A DNA stretch of 64,000 bases from CAYFJO01 sp964343305 (lineage in GTDB: Bacteria > Planctomycetota > Planctomycetia > Pirellulales > Pirellulaceae): contig CAYFJO010000002.1 in the NCBI GenBank assembly GCA_964343305.1, positions 18,921 through 82,920 of the forward strand. The letters run 5' to 3'. Made by a program: the position numbers and the translations under genes. The notes under the pieces are model-generated. The model was not told the origin of the DNA, did not search any database, and saw only the letters and a program-made list of their open reading frames with translations. Positions 41,328-50,627 of the stretch are shown here, piece by piece; positions within the stretch are counted from its first letter, which is position 1, and each line of letters begins with the position of its first letter.

Positions 41328-43538
41328 CTATCCCGATGTAAGCAATCCCGCGAATCGCCAAACGTCCAGGCCGAGGACAAACACCATCAGCGAAAGGATG
41401 AACGCAAATCCCGCGATCGATAGTCCGACAAACCATTTCTCGCTGGGCTTTTTGCGCGTGATTCCTTCGTAGGCCAGGAACATCATGTGCCCGCCATCGA
41501 GGACCGGGATGGGCAGGAAGTTGACCACGGCAAGGTTCGCGCTGAGCAACGTCAAAAAGATCAGCAATCGCGAGGTGCTCACCGATGCTTCGGAGGTCGC
41601 GGCGTAAGCAATCGTAAACGGTCCGCCCAGATTCGTGGGAGAGATTTCGCCGGAGACGAGCTTCTTCAAGAAGTAAACGACCTTCATCGCCGATTCTTTT
41701 GTTTCGCGAACGCCCAAGCTAAACGCCTCGCCCCAAGAGGCTGCAACATGGACCTGTGTGTGGGATTGGAACACGACCCCTCGATTGGGATTAAACCAAC
41801 CAGCCGCGACCGCCGGTTGGATCTTGGTTTCTATTGTCGCCTTGCCTCGTTTGTATTTAAACACGACCTTCGAGTCTTCCAGGGCTCCTTGCAGCAGGGT
41901 ATGAATGTAGGGCCAACTCTGGTCAGACTTCGTCAGGTCAATTGGCCTGTCGGTGCCCCGCTTCGACTGTTTCGCCCTTTGCTCTTTGTCGGCCGCTTCA
42001 AACACAACACTTGTTATAACGTCACCGCGCTCGATGCCGCACTTGGCCGCGGGTCCGTCCGCCGTGACTCCGCCAACTTCATTTTTGATCGCGAAGGCAA
42101 TTCCAAGTTCGTCGCACAACCAGGGAGCATCCAAATAGGTGGCGACGGCGGATGTCGTTGGCGGACGCGGTCGCAACTTGACGGTTAGCGTCTTCTTCTT
42201 TCGCACGATTTCTAGGTCTACCTCGACCACATCCGCGTCCGCGTCGGCGAGTAATTGACGAATCTCATTCGGCAAGGTCAGCGGGTCAATCGATTTGCCG
42301 TTCATCTTTTTGATGACGTCGCCGGTCTCTAGGATGTCCTCGGCAGGCGAACCCGGTTGCACGCCAAGGATAGGCCCCATTCTCATGACCAAGCCGAATG
42401 TCTTCATCGGATTCGGCGCAACTTCGATCTCGACACGCTCCGTTGTGGGTTCTTCGTCCTTATTGTCCGACTTGATCGTCCGCTCGACGGTAAATGTCAG
42501 CGTCTCGGATGGGTGTTTGGCAAGATAGCTCTTCAGTTCAAACACTTCCTTGATTTCCTGACCATTGACCGCAACGATCTTGTCACCGATCAGAATTGGC
42601 TTTTTGGACTTGCCTGCGGGCGCGAAGTCAAATACTTGACCAATCGTGGTGGTTGCCGATGGGCCCACACCAAGCACAGGAAAAGGATAACCGTTGATGA
42701 TTCTCTCGGGTCGGATCTTGATCCACTCTTCTTCCCCACTCGCGGCGCGTCGGACCAAGATCTCGAGGTCCCGTTTGTCGCCGTTGAGCACCACGGCGTT
42801 TAGCAAGTCGTGCCGGAAGCGAAGAAACTCACTCTTCACGCCATCGCGACCAATCTGAATCATCTTGTCACCGGGTAACAAACCGACGCGATACGCCGGG
42901 CCGCCAGGTGTCGTGGAACCGATGAAGCACGATGGGTTTTCCACACCAATCCGATAAGCCACCATGGCGAAGATGACCGCGAAAATCAAATTCATGATCA
43001 CGCCAGCCGAGATGATCGACATGCGTTGGGGAACGTTCTTGGCTTGGTAGCTGCGCGGATCGAGTTCTTCTTCGATCTCTTGACTAGCCGCCACAACTGG
43101 TTCCTCCGGCTTTGATTCGACGGTGTTTGCCTCCTCCGCAGGCTGCTCTTGCTCGGACGCTTGTTCGTCCGACGACTCGTCGTCCGACTTTTTCAACTTG
43201 GACCGCTCCATCTCTTCGCCATAGCTCGTCGGGTCGTCGTCCTGTCCCAACATTTTTACGTAGCCGCCCAGCGGAATAATTCCCAATCCATATTCCGTTT
43301 CGCCATATTGAAATTTGAACAGCGCGCGCGGGATGAGCACCCGGCCGGCGATCGATATGTCGAAGAAGTCGAACCCGATGTAGAATTTCTCGCACTTGAC
43401 GCCGCAGGCTTTGGCAATCAGAAAATGCCCCAACTCGTGAACGAAAATGACGATTCCCAAGCCAATCATCATTTTGGCAAACGCAATCACACCTGAAAGG
43501 TCAATGCCGGAACTTTCGGCGATTAAGTACAAACCCAC
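41328..43538 (-). CDS. rseP: Site-2 protease RseP-like with several PDZ domains
   Basis: This is an inner-membrane zinc protease of the M50B family that cuts membrane-spanning substrates, classically anti-sigma factors. The zinc site is HELGH at residues 34-38 in the first helix, and the distal motif is NFLPIPVLDGGHMMFL near residue 675. A GTG start at 43538 fits. A highly acidic insert (about 115-155) precedes the second helix. Four PDZ-like segments follow: PGGPAYRVGLLPGDKMIQIG, a divergent FAPAGKSKKPILIGDKIVAV, PGSPAEDILETGDVIKKM and DGPAAKCGIERGDVITSV. E. coli RseP has two PDZ domains and about 450 residues, so this 736-residue form is enlarged. It overlaps dxr by 16 bases, the common dxr-rseP arrangement. 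Confidence 0.92.
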   Translation of the reverse strand: MGLYLIAESSGIDLSGVIAFAKMMIGLGIVIFVHELGHFLIAKACGVKCEKFYIGFDFFDISIAGRVLIPRALFKFQYGETEYGLGIIPLGGYVKMLGQDDDPTSYGEEMERSKLKKSDDESSDEQASEQEQPAEEANTVESKPEEPVVAASQEIEEELDPRSYQAKNVPQRMSIISAGVIMNLIFAVIFAMVAYRIGVENPSCFIGSTTPGGPAYRVGLLPGDKMIQIGRDGVKSEFLRFRHDLLNAVVLNGDKRDLEILVRRAASGEEEWIKIRPERIINGYPFPVLGVGPSATTTIGQVFDFAPAGKSKKPILIGDKIVAVNGQEIKEVFELKSYLAKHPSETLTFTVERTIKSDNKDEEPTTERVEIEVAPNPMKTFGLVMRMGPILGVQPGSPAEDILETGDVIKKMNGKSIDPLTLPNEIRQLLADADADVVEVDLEIVRKKKTLTVKLRPRPPTTSAVATYLDAPWLCDELGIAFAIKNEVGGVTADGPAAKCGIERGDVITSVVFEAADKEQRAKQSKRGTDRPIDLTKSDQSWPYIHTLLQGALEDSKVVFKYKRGKATIETKIQPAVAAGWFNPNRGVVFQSHTQVHVAASWGEAFSLGVRETKESAMKVVYFLKKLVSGEISPTNLGGPFTIAYAATSEASVSTSRLLIFLTLLSANLAVVNFLPIPVLDGGHMMFLAYEGITRKKPSEKWFVGLSIAGFAFILSLMVFVLGLDVWRFAGLLTSG

Positions 43539-44686
43539 TTTGATATCTCCTCGCGTGCCCAGGCGTCGAGCCGGAGCAATTCGTCTAATGTCGGATTGGG
43601 ATCGAAATGGTGGCTTTCCAAAATGTCACGGCAAGCGGGCACAATTTCGACAAAACTCAAGCGGCCTTCCAGGAAACCAGCGACGGCCGCTTCGTTGGCT
43701 GCGTTGAATACGGCACCTGCCGTGCCGCCGGCCTTGGCAACTTCATGGCCTAACTCCAGGGCAGGAAATCGATCGGGGTCCGGCGGCTCGAACTGCAAAT
43801 TCATCATTTCCGTCAGGTCAAGCTTTTTCGCCGGGCCAGGAAGTCTTTCGGGATACGTCAACGCATATTGGATGGGAAGACGCATATCCGGCGGACTTAG
43901 CTGGGCCAGGACCGAACCGTCCGTAAATTCTACCATCGAATGGACGATTGATTGAGGGTGGATGACCACATCAATCCGATCAGGATCAACGCCGAACAGC
44001 CAGCGGGCTTCGATGATCTCCAGCGCCTTGTTCATCATCGTCGCTGAATCGACCGTAATTTTGGGGCCCATGTCCCAGGTCGGATGAGCCAGTGCTTCGT
44101 CGACGGTCACGTGTTGCAACTGGCCCAGCGTGTGCCTGCGAAAAGGCCCGCCGCTCGCGGTCAAGATGATTCGTGCCACTTCGTCGTGGTTGCCGGCGCG
44201 AAGGGCTTGAAACACGGCGCTGTGTTCGCTGTCAACGGGCAGAACGGTTGCGCCGCATTCGGACGCCCGCCGCATCGCCAACTCACCAGCCACGACCAGC
44301 GTTTCTTTGTTTGCCAGGGCAATCGTCTTGCCAGCTTCGATCGCCGCCCAAGTGCTTTGCAGCCCGGCGCTTCCGACAATCGCCGCCACCACGACATCGA
44401 TCGCCTCGTCGCTAGCAACTCGCTGCAACCCGTCCTGTCCAATTACAAGCTCTGTTTCGGCCGGAAGTTCGGACCAATCGAATCTCGCCGCTTCTTGCTC
44501 GTCGGTTGCAACAATCCATTTGGGCCCCACTTGCTTTGCCTGCTCCATCAGTGGTCCCAACCGAGCGTGAGCCGACAGTGCCATCGCCCGAAATGAACCA
44601 TCGCAGCGAGCAATCACGTCAAGCGTGCTTTGACCGATGCTGCCGGTCGAGCCGAGGATTGCGATAGTTTTCGTGTCGCTGGACAT
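43523..44686 (-). CDS. dxr: 1-deoxy-D-xylulose 5-phosphate reductoisomerase
   Basis: This enzyme converts DXP to 2-C-methyl-D-erythritol 4-phosphate with NADPH, the committed step of the MEP isoprenoid pathway. Family signs are the NADPH-binding ILGSTGSIGQSTLDVI, ALANKETLVVAGEL, VDSEHSAVFQAL with metal ligands Asp and Glu, LTASGGPFR, and PTWDMGPKITVDSATMMNK, as well as HPQSIVHSMVEF. The length of 387 residues is standard. The ATG at 44686 is used; the frame extends one codon further to a TTG. Its 3' end overlaps the rseP start by 16 bases, so the two are coupled. Both are housekeeping genes. Confidence 0.97.
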   Translation of the reverse strand: MSSDTKTIAILGSTGSIGQSTLDVIARCDGSFRAMALSAHARLGPLMEQAKQVGPKWIVATDEQEAARFDWSELPAETELVIGQDGLQRVASDEAIDVVVAAIVGSAGLQSTWAAIEAGKTIALANKETLVVAGELAMRRASECGATVLPVDSEHSAVFQALRAGNHDEVARIILTASGGPFRRHTLGQLQHVTVDEALAHPTWDMGPKITVDSATMMNKALEIIEARWLFGVDPDRIDVVIHPQSIVHSMVEFTDGSVLAQLSPPDMRLPIQYALTYPERLPGPAKKLDLTEMMNLQFEPPDPDRFPALELGHEVAKAGGTAGAVFNAANEAAVAGFLEGRLSFVEIVPACRDILESHHFDPNPTLDELLRLDAWAREEISKWVCT

Positions 44687-44821
44687 CAATTTCGTTGCGT
44701 GAATTCACAATGGTTGCGTTTGGTCAACAATGCCGCGCCGATCACGCGCGTTCCACAAAAAAGTCGAGGAACATTTGTTAATCCATAACAACGGTGCGGA
44801 TTGTGAGAGAGGATTCGGTTG

Positions 44822-45013
44822 TCACGAATCCCCAAGCGTCTTGAGAAATCGAGCTAACACAAAGGCAGTTAGGGACTTCCGCTTGGCAACGGCATTGTAG
44901 GACTGGTGGATGTCCCGAACAAGGCTGATTGTGTCTCGGCGGTCCTTCCCGGCGAGTTGTTGTACAAAGCTAAGCCAACTCCTAGGATAAATCTGCGACC
45001 CGAGGTCCGGCAC
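44822..45013 (-). pseudogene. Short ORF, possibly a 3' gene remnant
   Basis: This is an open frame of 63 residues that starts only with GTG and reads like the end of a protein: IYPRSWLSFVQQLAGKD, RRDTISLVRDIHQSYN, KSLTAFVLARFLKTLGDS. I recognise no family. The coding-like sequence begins just after a palindromic element (45033-45086) in the same way as the metalloprotease remnant at 24493. It may be a genuine small protein or the leftover 3' end of a deleted gene; I lean to the second, with low confidence. Confidence 0.35.
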
Positions 45014-45032
45014 GAAGGATGCAGCGTCGCTT

Positions 45033-45086
45033 GACTCTCTGGGTCGACCATCCAGGCGAAATATTCGACTCAGAGAGTCGAGCTAC
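45033..45086. repeat. Imperfect GTAG...CTAC-type element before ftsH
   Basis: The right arm ends CAGAGAGTCGAGCTAC (45071-45086) and the left arm GACTCTCTG (45033-45041) is its partial complement; the left GTAG end is degenerate. It lies just upstream of the ftsH ribosome-binding site (AGGAG about 11 bases before the ATG at 45112) and is within the nominally open frame that extends upstream of ftsH. Confidence 0.6.
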
Positions 45087-45111
45087 GAAACCGCAGGAGA
45101 AACCCGTTCTC

Positions 45112-47196
45112 ATGAATCACGACGAAAACAACGACCCGCGAAATAACGATAGCAAGAGCGCTTCCGGCGGATCCGGCGTTTTTCTCTACGTGATGTTAGC
45201 CGCCGGTATTTTCCTGATCGCAGCGATGATCATGGGCGGGCCGTCCGATTTCAAGCTGTCGGTAACGGATCTGCGAAAACTTGCCGAGAACAGCGAGCGT
45301 GACAACAAAGGAAGATTTGTCGAAGGAAAAGACGGCACGTTGACCAAATCCGAGGAAGACTATACCTGGGTGTTCAGCAACTTGCGCGATGTGCAAAAAG
45401 ATGGCGATCAACTCATTGGCCAGATCGACATCAAGAAGGTTTTTCACAAGAAAGATGGCCAGGCGGAAGCCACGGAACCTAAATCGTTCGAGAACCAGAC
45501 GTTCAAAACGGGCAACATCACCGAACAGCAAATGAACGAGATCATCACCATTTGCGATCGAAAAGCCCGCATCGCCGTTTATGGAGACGAGGGGCCCAGC
45601 TTCATGGAGAAGTATGGTTTCCTGATCTTGATGACGGCGCTCATCTTCTTGATCTTTCTGTTCATGATGCGGCGATTGACCGGCGCGGGCTCGCCGATGC
45701 AATTCGGACGCAGCCGCGGCAAGCTTTACGCTCAAGAAGATCTCGGCGTCACGTTTAACGATGTTGCCGGAATCGACGAAGCGGTCGAAGAAGTCAAAGA
45801 AGTCGTGGACTTCTTGAAGAATCCGGAAAAGTACCAGAAGCTAGGTGGTCGCATCCCCAAAGGCGTATTGCTCGTCGGACCTCCCGGCACGGGCAAGACA
45901 CTGTTGGCCAAAGCAATCGCTGGAGAGGCAGGCGTGCCGTTCTTCAGCCTGTCAGGGAGCGACTTTGTCGAAATGTTTGTCGGCGTCGGTGCCGCTCGCG
46001 TCCGCGACATGTTTCAACAGGCCGAAACGAAAGCCCCCTGCATCATCTTCATCGACGAACTGGATGCTCTGGGCAAACACCGCGGCGGCAGCGCGATCGG
46101 CGGACACGACGAACGCGAACAAACCTTGAACGCATTGCTTGTCGAAATGGACGGTTTCGATTCCAACGCCGGTGTCATCGTCATGGCCGCCACGAACCGG
46201 CCCGAAACGCTGGACCAGGCCCTGCTGCGACCCGGCCGGTTCGATCGAAACGTTCTCGTCGACCGCCCCGACATCCGCGGTCGGGAAGAGATCCTCAAAG
46301 TACACGTCAAAAACGTCAAGCTGGACAAGGAAGTCGACCTCAAACACGTCGCCGCGATCACACCGGGCTTCGTCGGTGCGGACTTGGCGAATCTCGTAAA
46401 CGAAGCCGCGCTGCTGGCCGCACGAGCCGACAAATCGACCGTCAGCATCCAGGAATTCAACGAAGGCGTCGAACGTGTGACTGCGGGTTTGGAAAAGAAG
46501 CAGCGGGTCATGAACGAAGACGAAAAGAAACGCGTCGCCTATCACGAAGCCGGCCATGCGTTGGTCGCGTTCAGCTTGCCGAACACCGACCCGGTCCACA
46601 AAGTGTCGATCATTCCACGCGGCATCGCCGCCCTGGGTTACACGATGCAACGCCCCGATGGCGACCGTTACCTGATGACGCAGTCCGAATTGGAAAGCCG
46701 CATCCAGGTCTTGCTCGCCGGCACGATCGCCGAAGAGATCATCTTCAACGACATTTCCACCGGTGCCCAGAACGACCTGGAACGCGCCACGGAAATCTCC
46801 CGCAGCATGGTCATGGAATATGGCATGAGTGCCTTGGGCCGCGTGAACTATCGCGACAGCAAACGCTCGCCGTTCCTTGCCGCGGTCGAAGAGCAATCGC
46901 ACACCTCGCACAGCGAACAGACCGCCCGCGAGATCGACGAAGAAGTCAAACGCATCATCGGCGAAGGCATCGACCGCGTGCATCACATTCTAGACACGCG
47001 CAAGGACGCTTTGATCGCGCTGACCAACCGCCTGATCGAAGTCGAATCGGTCGACGCCGACGAGCTAAAACAGATCGTCGAGGAGAGCTCCCCCGGCCCA
47101 TTGGTCGTCCCCGGCACCAATCCGGCGCCGTCGCTCGCCACCGAGTCCGACGCGTCGGACGAACCCGACACCAACATCGCCGAGTCCAGCGGCTAA
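45112..47196 (+). CDS. ftsH: ATP-dependent membrane zinc metalloprotease FtsH
   Basis: This is a membrane-anchored AAA+ protease of 694 residues for quality control of membrane and short-lived proteins. The ATG at 45112 (MNHDENNDPRN) follows an AGGAG; the earlier ATG at 45019 lies in a repeat. Layout: N-terminal helix near 22-40, periplasmic domain, second helix near 165-185, AAA domain with Walker A GPPGTGKT at 256-263, Walker B CIIFIDELDALG, and SRH region with NRPETLDQALLRPGRFD. The protease domain carries HEAGH at 478-482. The C-terminal tail is acidic (SDASDEPDTNIAESSG). It is transcribed alone on the plus strand. Confidence 0.97.
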   Translation: MNHDENNDPRNNDSKSASGGSGVFLYVMLAAGIFLIAAMIMGGPSDFKLSVTDLRKLAENSERDNKGRFVEGKDGTLTKSEEDYTWVFSNLRDVQKDGDQLIGQIDIKKVFHKKDGQAEATEPKSFENQTFKTGNITEQQMNEIITICDRKARIAVYGDEGPSFMEKYGFLILMTALIFLIFLFMMRRLTGAGSPMQFGRSRGKLYAQEDLGVTFNDVAGIDEAVEEVKEVVDFLKNPEKYQKLGGRIPKGVLLVGPPGTGKTLLAKAIAGEAGVPFFSLSGSDFVEMFVGVGAARVRDMFQQAETKAPCIIFIDELDALGKHRGGSAIGGHDEREQTLNALLVEMDGFDSNAGVIVMAATNRPETLDQALLRPGRFDRNVLVDRPDIRGREEILKVHVKNVKLDKEVDLKHVAAITPGFVGADLANLVNEAALLAARADKSTVSIQEFNEGVERVTAGLEKKQRVMNEDEKKRVAYHEAGHALVAFSLPNTDPVHKVSIIPRGIAALGYTMQRPDGDRYLMTQSELESRIQVLLAGTIAEEIIFNDISTGAQNDLERATEISRSMVMEYGMSALGRVNYRDSKRSPFLAAVEEQSHTSHSEQTAREIDEEVKRIIGEGIDRVHHILDTRKDALIALTNRLIEVESVDADELKQIVEESSPGPLVVPGTNPAPSLATESDASDEPDTNIAESSG

Positions 47197-47438
47197 CGAC
47201 AGCGAGTTTCGTTACCGCGAAGCGGTTAAACGCCGCAGCCCCGGGGTGCGCGGAAGACCGCGACCCACCTCTAACATCTATGGCTTGCTCCACGCACCCT
47301 ACATGGGCTAACACTCGAATCTTGCAGGGAAGTCGATGGGTGCGTATCATAGTTGGTACTCTAATTCACTTGACTTTCGTTCTTCTTTTCTGCTTTTTGG
47401 ATTCGAGCAGTCGCAAACATCGTCTGGGAGTTGTTGCG

Positions 47439-49271
47439 ATGTCGATCGGCACGACTTGGAAACGACGTGTCACGGAAGAGACGTCCAAAACTGCGGCAAG
47501 CAACGTTGACGTCAGTCAAATCCCTACGAATCTGCCGCCGCGCGATCCCAAGTTTGTCGGCCGGTTTACTGAAATCGACGACATCCGTGAGACCCTCGCC
47601 AAAACAAAAAATGTCGCGCTGACCCAACCTCCCGTGCCACACAAAGACGGTGGTGTCGGCAAGACATCGCTGGCGATCGCTTATGGCTGGGCGAAACTTG
47701 CGGAGTATCCTGGCGGTGTTTTCTTTCTTCAAGATGATGCACCGTCGTTGATGATCGAGTTGGCGCGGTTGTCGGATCTGCTGGAGTTGCCGATTCAGTC
47801 GACGCAACGAGCGACGGCCCAAGCGGTGATCAATCGCCTGGCTTCGGGACCACCTTCGCTGTTGATCGTGGACAACGTCGCCGAATCGCAAAAGTGGTAT
47901 GAAGCCATCCGCACGAACGTTATCCCGGAAGGCAATTGCCATCGCTTGATCACGACACAGCGTACGGAGTTGGAATGCCTGAAGATGATGACGATCGGCC
48001 GGCTGCAACAAGAGCAGAGTGTGCGGATGTTGGCCGAATTCCGTCAAGACGCCGGCGATGCCGAGAACGAATCGCTCGTCGGCGAAGTGATCGACGTCTT
48101 GGGTGGATTGCCACTGGGGCTGGCCACGGTCGGAGCATTTCTTGCGGTCAATCAAAGCGTGACGCTGCGGCAGTGTGTTGATCGTCTCAAGCAACGCGAG
48201 TCGACGGCAGCGGATGCGCCCAACGCCGGAACATCGACGCCCAACTTTCAACAATCGGTGAACGCAGTGATCGAGGATGTTGTGACGACGCTGCCCATTC
48301 AACACCGATTGGTCCTCGAACTCGCCTCACTGCTCTGCCATCGCGAGTTCATGACCAAGTGGCTGGTCGAGTTGTTGCAGACCGAAGCAGTAAGAGCGGT
48401 CGTCCATGAATCGGGCCAGCCGGTTTTCGAACCGACCAGTGTCGTATCCGATTTGATATTCTTGCAACTGCTGCGATCGCTGGGCAAGGGCCACAAGTCG
48501 CTGACGATGCATCCCCGTTTGCGGGCGCGGCTTCACGAACGATGCCGGGCCAAACAGTTTGCGTTGAATGATGCAATTTCGCTTGTCGTTCAACTCGCCG
48601 ACCGGCGTTCGCACATTGGCAACTTGGCCGTGCAAAAGTCTGCCTTGCGTGCCGAACTGTCGCCGCTGTTGGATCTCGCCGAGCATCTGCACCAATGCGG
48701 ACGGCTCGAAGCGGCCGTCAAAGTCGTCAATCAACTCGCACCGCCGCTCCATTCGCTCGGCCGCGACGCCGAAGCCGTGGCGGCCATCGATCGCTTTAAA
48801 CCGACGGAAATCGTCGACCAACTCCCACCTGCCGTCGGTGCGGTCTTGTTGTCAAACAAAGCCGCCGCGCTGACCAGTGTCGGCGACCTGCGAGCCGCGC
48901 ACCGATACATGGAACACGCCTTACAAATCGAGCGACAACATCTACCCGCTGGCGACCCGGCGCTGGCGATCCGTCATTCGAACCTGGCCGGTATCTTAAA
49001 AACCCTCGGCGAACTCGACCGAGCCCGCCAACACATCAAAGTCGCGATCGCGATCGAAGAAAGGCATCACGGTCCCGAGCATTTGACCTTGGGCCTACGC
49101 CGCTGGTGGCTCGCGGACATTGAATCGGCTGCTGGAAATAGAGAAGAAGCGCTTAGCCAATACGAACATGCGCGCGAGATCATGTCGAAGCACCTACCGT
49201 CGGACCATCCGCAGTTTAGATCGCTGGTTGATGTACTGTGCGAACATCGCGAAAAAGTAACTATCCGATAA
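47439..49271 (+). CDS. STAND (NB-ARC-like) ATPase with TPR C-terminus
   Basis: This is a 610-residue signal-transduction ATPase. The ATG at 47439 is preceded by GGGAG; the frame upstream to 47280 is not protein-like. The NB-ARC-like part has FVGRFTEIDDIRETL, Walker A KDGGVGKTS with Lys75, Walker B SLLIVDNV and the LGGLPLGLATVGAFL motif near 215-235. A winged-helix-like region follows. The C-terminal 130 residues are TPRs of the kinesin light chain type (YMEHALQIERQHLPAGDPAL, then HIKVAIAIEERHHGPEHLTL, then EALSQYEHAREIMSKHLPSD). There is no visible effector domain, so the N-terminus (KRRVTEETSKTAAS) may hold a short adaptor. Defence or signalling roles are known for the family; this one is unassigned. 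Its 3' end is partly duplicated at 54869. Confidence 0.85.
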   Translation: MSIGTTWKRRVTEETSKTAASNVDVSQIPTNLPPRDPKFVGRFTEIDDIRETLAKTKNVALTQPPVPHKDGGVGKTSLAIAYGWAKLAEYPGGVFFLQDDAPSLMIELARLSDLLELPIQSTQRATAQAVINRLASGPPSLLIVDNVAESQKWYEAIRTNVIPEGNCHRLITTQRTELECLKMMTIGRLQQEQSVRMLAEFRQDAGDAENESLVGEVIDVLGGLPLGLATVGAFLAVNQSVTLRQCVDRLKQRESTAADAPNAGTSTPNFQQSVNAVIEDVVTTLPIQHRLVLELASLLCHREFMTKWLVELLQTEAVRAVVHESGQPVFEPTSVVSDLIFLQLLRSLGKGHKSLTMHPRLRARLHERCRAKQFALNDAISLVVQLADRRSHIGNLAVQKSALRAELSPLLDLAEHLHQCGRLEAAVKVVNQLAPPLHSLGRDAEAVAAIDRFKPTEIVDQLPPAVGAVLLSNKAAALTSVGDLRAAHRYMEHALQIERQHLPAGDPALAIRHSNLAGILKTLGELDRARQHIKVAIAIEERHHGPEHLTLGLRRWWLADIESAAGNREEALSQYEHAREIMSKHLPSDHPQFRSLVDVLCEHREKVTIR

Positions 49272-49537
49272 CTTGCACACCGAGCGCTGATCGTGATGGT
49301 CGATGCTAAGAAATGGGGGGACGGAAGACTTGCGACGCGGCATACGCGGAGCGAGTTCTAACTCGTCGGGAATTGCACCAGGATAGGCATGGTGTACGTT
49401 GACAGGCCGTTCTGACACAAATAGCTTTAGTCTTGTGCCTAGCCCGTCGAGTCGCATGAAGGCGCGCTACCTAACCAACGTTCAATTCAAGCCTATTTTG
49501 CGTTGCTAAATCAACTTGGAGCAAATGACGCCTCCTC
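49272..49537. other. Intergenic stretch
   Basis: These 266 bases separate the STAND gene from the SGNH gene on the same strand. I see no convincing gene or repeat; the short palindrome CGAGTTCTAACTCG (49351-49364) is the only structure noticed. Confidence 0.3.
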
Positions 49538-50608
49538 ATGTCCACAAGCGACCCATTGCCTCTTGATCAACCCAACAATCCACAACGCCGAAACATCCCG
49601 ATACATCGAAAAATCCTCTACTCAGTCGTCGTTGTAGGAATCGTGTTCATCTGCGGGGAGTTGGCGAGCCGCTTGATCATCGCGGCTACACCCAATGCCC
49701 GATGGCGTTTTCACGAGAACATCGTGAAAACCGTTGGGTTCGGCGAATTGAACGATATTCTCGAACCTCATCCTAAGCGATTTTGGCGAGTAAGACCGAA
49801 CATTGACCGCAAGATCCTGCGGGGGCGCATCCTTGATTCCGCGCCAATGGCATTCACTGTGTCCACCGACGATGCTGGACACCGGCGTATGGCCGAGGTT
49901 TCTGGCGCGAACCAAACAGTTCTCTTTCTGGGCGACTCATGCACGTTTGGCATTTCGGTAAACGACGAGGAAACATTTTCAGCACTGTTGCAGGATCGGA
50001 TCGATGGCTTGCAGTGTATTAATGCGGGCGTTCCTGGCTATTCTACATTTCAAGGACGCGTTACTCTAGAAGACATGCCATTTGACAGCGTGCCGGATGT
50101 CGTCGTCATTTCCTTTTTGTTTAACGACGAAGCGCCGTGGGATGGACTGAGCGACCATGAACATGCCAGACAGCTTGCGCAAGAGCAAGCTCGGCTCATA
50201 CCTCGGAGCCGATTGATGACGCTGCTGGCGAGTCTCAAACCACATCCAAAAAACGACAACCAGCAAACGCAGCGGCCGCGTTTGACGGACCTGGAGTATG
50301 CGGACGAGTTACAGCGAATCGTTGGCCGCTGCCGTTCGATGGGAAGTCAAACGATCTTGATGATTTGGCCAATGATCTGGCAAATGAACGATACGCATCC
50401 GATTGGCAAACAGAACGTGACACGCCAAATGGCGGACGCTGAAGACGTTTTGCTAATCGACTTGGTATCACTGTTTCGTTCGCACGGGGCAGAGCGGCTA
50501 TTCGCCGACGTGGTTCACGCAAATGCGGAGGGACACCAAATCGTTGCCGGACGCCTGGAATCCGTATTGCGCGAAAACTCTCGAGCGCGGGTTGCCAAGC
50601 AGAAGTGA
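49538..50608 (+). CDS. Membrane-anchored SGNH-hydrolase-like protein
   Basis: This is a 356-residue protein with one membrane helix at about 27-47 (ILYSVVVVGIVFICGELASRL) and an SGNH domain outside. Block I is VLFLGDSCTFGISV, the Gly/Asn block is NAGVPGYSTFQGRV, block III is ISFLFNDEAPW and block V is FADVVHANAEGH with catalytic Asp and His. All four canonical positions are therefore present, and Cys follows the catalytic Ser. Family role is presumably removal or transfer of acyl groups on a surface glycan. It converges with another SGNH gene of the same architecture; the two proteins share layout but little sequence. Confidence 0.78.
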   Translation: MSTSDPLPLDQPNNPQRRNIPIHRKILYSVVVVGIVFICGELASRLIIAATPNARWRFHENIVKTVGFGELNDILEPHPKRFWRVRPNIDRKILRGRILDSAPMAFTVSTDDAGHRRMAEVSGANQTVLFLGDSCTFGISVNDEETFSALLQDRIDGLQCINAGVPGYSTFQGRVTLEDMPFDSVPDVVVISFLFNDEAPWDGLSDHEHARQLAQEQARLIPRSRLMTLLASLKPHPKNDNQQTQRPRLTDLEYADELQRIVGRCRSMGSQTILMIWPMIWQMNDTHPIGKQNVTRQMADAEDVLLIDLVSLFRSHGAERLFADVVHANAEGHQIVAGRLESVLRENSRARVAKQK

Positions 50609-50627
50609 TTTTTCCAGGCACCAGCGG

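Noticed and set aside
45952..46986. 344-residue open frame on the minus strand
   Set aside because: It is antisense to the AAA and protease domains of ftsH, which are unmistakable.
49351..49364. Palindrome CGAGTTCTAACTCG as another GTAG element
   Set aside because: It lacks the GTAG/CTAC ends and a second palindrome, and its size is within what chance allows.
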